Of a stretch of DNA of 58,708 nucleotides, positions 53,852 to 58,708 are shown piece after piece. The notes under the pieces were generated by a model. That model searched no databases. It was not told where the DNA came from and saw only the letters and a program-made list of their open reading frames with translations. This DNA comes from an uncultured Acidobacteriaceae bacterium. GTDB taxonomy: Bacteria > Acidobacteriota > Terriglobia > Terriglobales > Acidobacteriaceae. Every line of letters starts with the position of its first letter. Within the stretch, counting starts at the first letter, position 1. The DNA lies in contig CAIKND010000185.1 of the NCBI GenBank assembly GCA_903828675.1, positions 1-58,708 on the forward strand. The letters run 5' to 3'. A program made the position numbers and the translations under genes.

Positions 53852-54642
53852 GCACCCCTGTCCAATTGCCGGGCGCCCACCCACAGTTTTTCTCGCGGCT
53901 GCGCCTGCAACTGCCCACGCTGCCGGAGGCCCTGGCCTCCATGCTGCGGACGGTCGTGGTGGCCATGTTCCTGCTCACGTTTGTGCTGCAACCCCTGCTC
54001 ATTCCCTCTGAGAGCATGGAGCACACGCTGCTGGTCGGCGACTTTCTGCTGTTCAACAAGCAGGTGTTCGCACCCAAGGGTAATCTGGGCCGCTGGGTTT
54101 TGCCGTATCGCGAGGTCGGACGCGGCGATATCATCGTCTTCCACCATCCCAGCCCGCCCTTGCTGGTCAAGCGCGTTGTCGGGATTCCCGGCGACCATTT
54201 GCGCATCGAGGATGGCCGGGTGATGGTAAACGGCGTGGTCCTCGACGAGCCCTATGCTGCCTTCGAACCGGCCCCACCAAATCCATTCCGCGACAACTTC
54301 CCGGCCAAAATCTACACTGACCCCCAGGTGGACCCCGATTGGTGGCGCCAGATGCAGGGCCTCACCACCGATGGCGAACTTGTAGTCCCCGCAGGCCAGT
54401 ATTTTGTGCTCGGCGACAACCGCAATCACAGCAAGGATTCGCGGTTCTGGGGCTTTGTATCGCGTGAGGCGATTGTGGCCCGGCCGCTGGTCATCTACTT
54501 CTCTCTCAGCCGTCCCTCCACCACCGATCTGCACCAGGCCACGCTGCAAGCCTCGGATGATAGACTCGGACACGACAGGCAGCTTTCGACAAGACTTGCA
54601 GGGTTTGCGCGCTGGAAGCGCATCTTCCGCGTGGTGAAATAG
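53848..54642 (+). CDS. lepB: Signal peptidase I (first of two)
   Basis: Membrane serine protease that removes signal peptides, 264 residues. A membrane helix at about 31-50 precedes the catalytic Ser in IPSESMEHTLLVGD; the general-base Lys is in LLVKRVVGIPGDHL, and GDNRNHSKDSRFWGFV is box E. An insertion between boxes D and E (about 130-180) lengthens it. It is translationally coupled to rnc, a common rnc-lepB neighbourhood. Confidence 0.93.
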   Translation: MSTPVQLPGAHPQFFSRLRLQLPTLPEALASMLRTVVVAMFLLTFVLQPLLIPSESMEHTLLVGDFLLFNKQVFAPKGNLGRWVLPYREVGRGDIIVFHHPSPPLLVKRVVGIPGDHLRIEDGRVMVNGVVLDEPYAAFEPAPPNPFRDNFPAKIYTDPQVDPDWWRQMQGLTTDGELVVPAGQYFVLGDNRNHSKDSRFWGFVSREAIVARPLVIYFSLSRPSTTDLHQATLQASDDRLGHDRQLSTRLAGFARWKRIFRVVK

Positions 54643-54711
54643 AAACGGTAAACAGGGAACAGTGCCCCGGGCTTTTAACTGCCCACTGTTCAATGAAAAA
54701 AGAGCGACAGG

Positions 54712-55542
54712 ATGACGAAGAAGAAATCGCCGGCACCCAAGACGCCGACCCAGGCTGAAAACGAGCTGGCCCCCGCGGAAGTCAAGGTGGAAGAGACGCC
54801 ATTTGAGGCCGTAGCCAGCATCTGTTCCGTGCTGGTGGTGGGCCTGTTCATTCTCACTTTTCTGGCTCAGAACTTTGTTATTCCCTCCGGATCGATGGAG
54901 AAGACGCTGCTGGTGGGTGACCACCTGGTGGTGGATCGCGTTACCCTGGCCCCCGTGGCCCGCTGGATGCCGCTGCTCCGCTATCGCGAGCCCAAACGTA
55001 ACGACATCGTGGTCTTCATCAAGCCGGTGCCGGACGACGTGGACGGCAAGCCGCAATACCTGTTCCTCGTGAAGCGTCTCATCGGCGAGCCCGGCGACCA
55101 TATTCACCTCCGCAACGGCATCGTGATCGTCAACGGCGTGGCCCAGGATCAGCCCCACGCTGAGGCCACCACGCCCGACAATCATCAGGACTTTCTCGAC
55201 GAGTTTCCATCGGTTCCCCCTTATCCTCAAACTGGTGGCGCTACCGAGGCCTGGGCAGTGGACTTTCCCAATCACATCGAGAATGGCGACCTCGTCGTCC
55301 CCCCCGGAAAATACTTCATGATGGGCGACCACCGCCATGATAGCCTCGATTCCCGGTTCTGGGGTTTTGTGCCGAGGGAAAACATAGTGGGCCGTCCGCT
55401 GTTCAACTACTGGTCCTTCAAAACGCCCGAAGATGCCTATGAGCAAACCGGACTCGGCCACAGCCTGGCCTGGATGGGCCACGTGGCCGTGCACTTCTTT
55501 ACCGAAACACGCTGGGCGCGCACCTTGCACCCTGTACGATAA
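54712..55542 (+). CDS. lepB: Signal peptidase I (second, diverged paralogue)
   Basis: A 276-residue paralogue of the preceding gene, with a Lys/Pro/Glu-rich cytoplasmic N-terminus, membrane helix at about 35-55, catalytic Ser in IPSGSMEKTLLVGDHL and Lys in FLVKRLIGEPGDHI. Box E reads MMGDHRHDSLDSRFWGFV, with His in place of Asn. Both catalytic residues are present in both copies, so two active enzymes with different substrate preference are likely. The 69-base gap to the first copy has no terminator. Confidence 0.92.
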   Translation: MTKKKSPAPKTPTQAENELAPAEVKVEETPFEAVASICSVLVVGLFILTFLAQNFVIPSGSMEKTLLVGDHLVVDRVTLAPVARWMPLLRYREPKRNDIVVFIKPVPDDVDGKPQYLFLVKRLIGEPGDHIHLRNGIVIVNGVAQDQPHAEATTPDNHQDFLDEFPSVPPYPQTGGATEAWAVDFPNHIENGDLVVPPGKYFMMGDHRHDSLDSRFWGFVPRENIVGRPLFNYWSFKTPEDAYEQTGLGHSLAWMGHVAVHFFTETRWARTLHPVR

Positions 55543-55618
55543 GGCCAGTTGTCAGTGATCAGCGGCCGGCGAATAATATAAAGTCACTGTTAACTGTCTA
55601 CTGACCACTGAAGAGACC

Positions 55619-58207
55619 ATGACGCAAGATCTGCAAGGCCGGCAACGTAAGCGCAAGCGGCTTTGGCTGGCACTGGCATTGCTGGTGGCCATCCTGGCGG
55701 TAGTGATCGTGCCTCCGCTGGTGAGCGTGAGCCACTTCAAAAACCAGATAACTCATCTCATGGCGGCATCGCTTGACAGGCCGGTGCGCCTGTCCTCGGT
55801 GGAACTGCAACTCTTGCCCCGCCCCGGATTCGTGCTCAACGATCTCACGGTTGAAGAAGACCCGGCGTACGGTACTGAGCCTATGCTCCATGCCGCAACC
55901 GTGACCGCATCCATCCGCCTTCTGTCTCTGTGGCGCGGACGCCTGGAGATCAGCCGCATCAGCGTCGACGAGGCCAGCCTCAACCTTGTGCGCAACTCAG
56001 CGGGCCGCTGGAATCTCGACTCGCTCTTCCGCACCGCGGCCAAGGCAGGCCCGGTTGCCGGCCCGCGTCAGGCTGTGCCGCTTCCTTACCTGCGCGCCAC
56101 CAACTCGCGCATCAACATCAAGAACGGCGCTGAAAAGCTACCGTTTTCGCTGGTGGAAACTGAAGTGTCGCTACAGCAGGAGCAGCCCGGCAATTGGCGC
56201 ATACGTCTCCAAGGCCAGCCGGTGCGCACCGATCTGAGCCTCGAGTCGGGTGACACCGGTATCGTCGAACTGGACGCGACCGTACAGAGTGCGCCCAACC
56301 TGCGGAATATGCCGGTCCGCCTCGACTTGGAATGGCGCGAGGCGCAGCTTGGCCAGCTTGCAAGGCTGGTCATCGGGAAAGACCCTGGCTGGCGCGGCGA
56401 CCTGCGCGGCCAATTGCACATGGAAGGCACCGCCGAAGCGGCCCAGATCAAGACGCGGCTGCGCGCCACCGGCGTGCATCGCGAAGAGTTTACGCCGGCT
56501 TCTCCGCTGGACTTCGATGCCAACTGCGGCTTTCTTTATCACCATGCCGCGCGCACGGTCGAGAACCTGGTATGTGATTCTCCCTTGGGCAGTGGTCGTA
56601 TCCGCGTGGCCGGGGATCTGCCCGGAGCTGGCAGCCCATCGCATTTTTCAGTCGAGCTTGACCACCTTCCCGCGGCTGCCGGCCTCGATGCGCTTCGTAC
56701 CGTACGCAGCGGCGTAGGCCCCGGTCTGGTGGTTGCCGGCACGGTCAGCGGCAAAATTGTCTACGATGAAACCGCTGCCCAAGCCAATCCGCAAAAGTCG
56801 CCCGTCAAAACTGCGCGAGTTCATCCCGCCAAGCCAAGCCCGGTGGCGCCAGGGCCGCTTACCGGCAGCTTTACCGTAGAAGGTCTTCAAGTCAGCGGGG
56901 GCGGCCTCAGCCAGCCAATTCTTGCGCCCAAAATGGTGCTCGAGCCGGCACTTGCGCAAGGCCATTCCCAGGCGCTCGCCGGAACCGTGGCAATTCCCGC
57001 CGGCGGCGCGGTTCCTCTCACCGTAAATTTGCGGCTTGCGTCCTACGGTTACCAGGTCACCGTGCGCGGTCAGGCCGCCATCGCACGCAGCAGGGAACTG
57101 GCGCATGCGGCCGGAATCACTAATATAGCGGCCCTCAACGAACTGGCCGGAGATCCCCTGGCTGTGGACCTGAGCGCTGAAGGCCCCTGGATGCCCGCCG
57201 ATGAGATTTCGCCCGCCGACATCGCCGCGGCCGTGGCAGTGAGCGTGCTGGCAAAGGCGCAACCAGGCGTGAATCCATCGGGAATACCCGTCGCGGACAG
57301 CCTCGGCGGCACCGTGACCTTGCACAACGCCAACTGGAAGGCCAATTACCTGGCCAACCATGTTGAAATCGCGCTGGCGACGCTGCACGTGGACAACGGC
57401 GCGACACGCTGGGACCCGGTCGTCTTCTCCTATGGCCCCGTGAAGGGAACGGCCACTCTGACCGTGCCCGCGGCCTGTCCGGCGCCTGCCCCCTGCGCTC
57501 CTGCCGTCTTCAACCTCGAGTTCGGAGATCTCGACGCCGCGACGCTCCAGGCGGCGGTTCTGGGTGCGCATGAAAAGGGCACCATGCTCTCCGCGCTCAT
57601 TAGCCGCATTCATCCCTCGGCTGCGCCAGCATGGCCAACCCTTGAGGGTACGGTGAAAGCGGATTCGCTGGCCCTCGGCCCGGTCACGCTGCGCAAGGCG
57701 TCGGCGGTCCTGCACCTGCTTCCAGACGGAGTCGAAATCACCGGCCTCGACGGGGAACTGCTGGGTGGTCATTTGCACGCGGCCGGCGAGTTCCACACCG
57801 GAGACAAGCCCGCCTATACGCTTGCCGGGCATTTCGAAAAGCTCAACCCCGTTGCCGTAGGGCAGCTGGTTGGCGAGCGCTGGTCCGGAGGCACTTTGGA
57901 CGCGGACGCCAAGATCGATCTCTCCGGCTACTCTGACAGCGATCTGGCCGGCTCCGCAAAGGGCACTCTGCACTTCGACTGGCAGCATGGAACGGTTGCC
58001 GGCGCGGGAGGGACCATCCCCCCCGTGCTCACCCGCTTTACCCGCTGGATCGCCGATGCCGCCATCGCCGACCACAAAATCACGCTGGGAACCAATGAGG
58101 TTCTGCAAGGCTCTCGCAAGGCAGCGGTAGAAGCCACCGCAACCCTCACCGAACCAGCCAAAGCGACCTTCGTCCTGCCCAAAGCGCCCTCAGCAAAAAA
58201 GCGCTGA
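55619..58207 (+). CDS. AsmA-family inner-membrane-anchored protein
   Basis: An 862-residue protein with an Arg/Lys-rich N-terminus, one membrane helix at about 14-36 and a very long periplasmic beta-rich part. The start VSVSHFKNQITHLMAASLDRPVRLSSVELQLLPRPGFVLNDLTVEEDP is the AsmA N-terminal signature, and the end (GTLDADAKIDLSGYSDSDLAGSAKGTLHFDWQHG) matches the AsmA C-terminal strand repeats. AsmA-like proteins are thought to be bridge-like lipid carriers between membranes. It is probably co-transcribed with the signal peptidase genes. Confidence 0.87.
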   Translation: MTQDLQGRQRKRKRLWLALALLVAILAVVIVPPLVSVSHFKNQITHLMAASLDRPVRLSSVELQLLPRPGFVLNDLTVEEDPAYGTEPMLHAATVTASIRLLSLWRGRLEISRISVDEASLNLVRNSAGRWNLDSLFRTAAKAGPVAGPRQAVPLPYLRATNSRINIKNGAEKLPFSLVETEVSLQQEQPGNWRIRLQGQPVRTDLSLESGDTGIVELDATVQSAPNLRNMPVRLDLEWREAQLGQLARLVIGKDPGWRGDLRGQLHMEGTAEAAQIKTRLRATGVHREEFTPASPLDFDANCGFLYHHAARTVENLVCDSPLGSGRIRVAGDLPGAGSPSHFSVELDHLPAAAGLDALRTVRSGVGPGLVVAGTVSGKIVYDETAAQANPQKSPVKTARVHPAKPSPVAPGPLTGSFTVEGLQVSGGGLSQPILAPKMVLEPALAQGHSQALAGTVAIPAGGAVPLTVNLRLASYGYQVTVRGQAAIARSRELAHAAGITNIAALNELAGDPLAVDLSAEGPWMPADEISPADIAAAVAVSVLAKAQPGVNPSGIPVADSLGGTVTLHNANWKANYLANHVEIALATLHVDNGATRWDPVVFSYGPVKGTATLTVPAACPAPAPCAPAVFNLEFGDLDAATLQAAVLGAHEKGTMLSALISRIHPSAAPAWPTLEGTVKADSLALGPVTLRKASAVLHLLPDGVEITGLDGELLGGHLHAAGEFHTGDKPAYTLAGHFEKLNPVAVGQLVGERWSGGTLDADAKIDLSGYSDSDLAGSAKGTLHFDWQHGTVAGAGGTIPPVLTRFTRWIADAAIADHKITLGTNEVLQGSRKAAVEATATLTEPAKATFVLPKAPSAKKR

Positions 58208-58708
58208 AACCTCTGCCGGTCATTGTTGCCCGCTGACTCGCGGGTGGGAAGAAGATGACCTTGTCTTCTTGCCGGATCAATAACGGAGGGAGCAGGGGCA
58301 TTTATGCCCCTGAATGGAGTCCAGGAATGCCACGCCTTCAGGCGCGGGCCTTTTGCTGGATACAACGATATGCTGCCACTTGCGTCCGATCCAGCAGCAT
58401 GCAAACCCGCCACACCGCAAGGAAGGATTCTTCCGTCCTGCTTCTACTGACTGAAGAATAGTTCCCGGGTGGTCGACGATCCGACCACAATGCAGTCCAG
58501 CACCATTATCCTCCACCCACAGCAATGTCATTCTGAACGCAGCGAAGGATCTGCCCTGAAAATAGGAGCCAGTGGACGCGATTACTTGTCCCGGAGGGAC
58601 CAAAGGAAAATAGCCCATGTATGACAGCGTCGGCTTAGTCAAGGCATTTTTTATGGCCCTTGGCCGTAAAAAATGCGTAGGAAGGCGTCGGCGTGGGGAG
58701 GCCGGTGT
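58208..58708. repeat. Repeat-rich edge without a clear gene
   Basis: No gene is recognised. The segment has a tail ending TTCTTGCCGGATCAATA (about 58238-58282) shared with 45970-46012; a CAGGGGCA/TGCCCCTG palindrome with TTTA centre (58293-58312); a GTCATTCTGA...GCGAAGGATCTGC element (58526-58554); and a 13-bp hairpin GCATTTTTTATGG with a 7-nt loop (58644-58676). A frame from ATG 58617 stays open to the window edge but crosses the hairpin. Confidence 0.55.

Noticed and set aside
53638..55530. 630-codon minus-strand frame opposite rnc and both signal peptidases
   Set aside because: The plus strand carries three genes with catalytic motifs; the minus translation has none.
58617..58708. Partial gene at the right edge
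   Set aside because: The frame is only 30 codons, crosses a 13-bp hairpin and shows no family similarity.

Overview
The window looks like chromosomal DNA of an Acidobacteriota member (Acidobacteriaceae/Terriglobia-like). This rests on GC-rich coding DNA, three VWA proteins resembling the acidobacterial VWFA-related family, an Oar-type carboxypeptidase-regulatory/beta-barrel receptor, and many intergenic palindromes. No rRNA, tRNA, CRISPR array or complete insertion sequence was recognised. The lineage is an inference from gene content, not from a marker gene.

Layout. Positions 670-5084 (minus strand) hold the head of the division/cell-wall cluster: mraZ, rsmH, ftsL and ftsI with a C-terminal PASTA domain, read from a promoter near 5304-5332. 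Divergent DUF2127 and SRPBCC genes follow, then fabI and a translationally coupled set: N-acetylmuramoyl-L-alanine amidase, GerMN lipoprotein-like protein and glutamate racemase. After a DUF1015 gene come two VWA proteins, a small unknown gene, a GH43 glycosidase, a cystathionine gamma-synthase/lyase, tsaB-rimI, a DUF465 gene, psd-pssA, an aspartate-semialdehyde-dehydrogenase homologue without its catalytic Cys, a vapBC pair and a dGTPase-like gene. From 24.4 to 36.6 kb lie a sugar-binding lipoprotein, an OmpA protein, a beta-propeller glycosidase, a large TPR protein, an FUSC transporter, purH, a rhomboid protease, a Tat-exported aldo/keto reductase and an XRE regulator. From 36.8 to 45.9 kb lie the Oar-like receptor, a third VWA protein, a KdsC-type phosphatase, the preQ0 genes queC-queE-queD and trmO.

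From 46.4 to 51.1 kb there is an ECF sigma factor, overlapped by an anti-sigma factor whose periplasmic end resembles a TonB C-terminal domain, followed by the most unusual region of the window. This is a tandem set of short RHS C-terminal tails without a full RHS gene. The first tail carries a small unassigned C-terminal domain and is followed by a 70-residue possible immunity gene. The second carries an M23 (LytM) peptidase domain and is followed by a signal-peptide protein that fits a periplasmic immunity protein. A third tail is cut off after the conserved FTGKERD motif. Palindromes with near-identical loops sit just upstream of the first two. The window ends with a secreted TPR protein, rnc, two different signal peptidases I and an AsmA-family protein.

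Cell-envelope genes (division, peptidoglycan turnover, phospholipid synthesis, secretion, outer-membrane proteins) dominate. Gene starts were moved from the longest open frame to a supported codon where a ribosome binding site, an ATGA overlap or family length gave a reason. The intergenic DNA is rich in short palindromes, many with 7-nt loops, a G-quadruplex-prone repeat in two copies and two MITE-like units.
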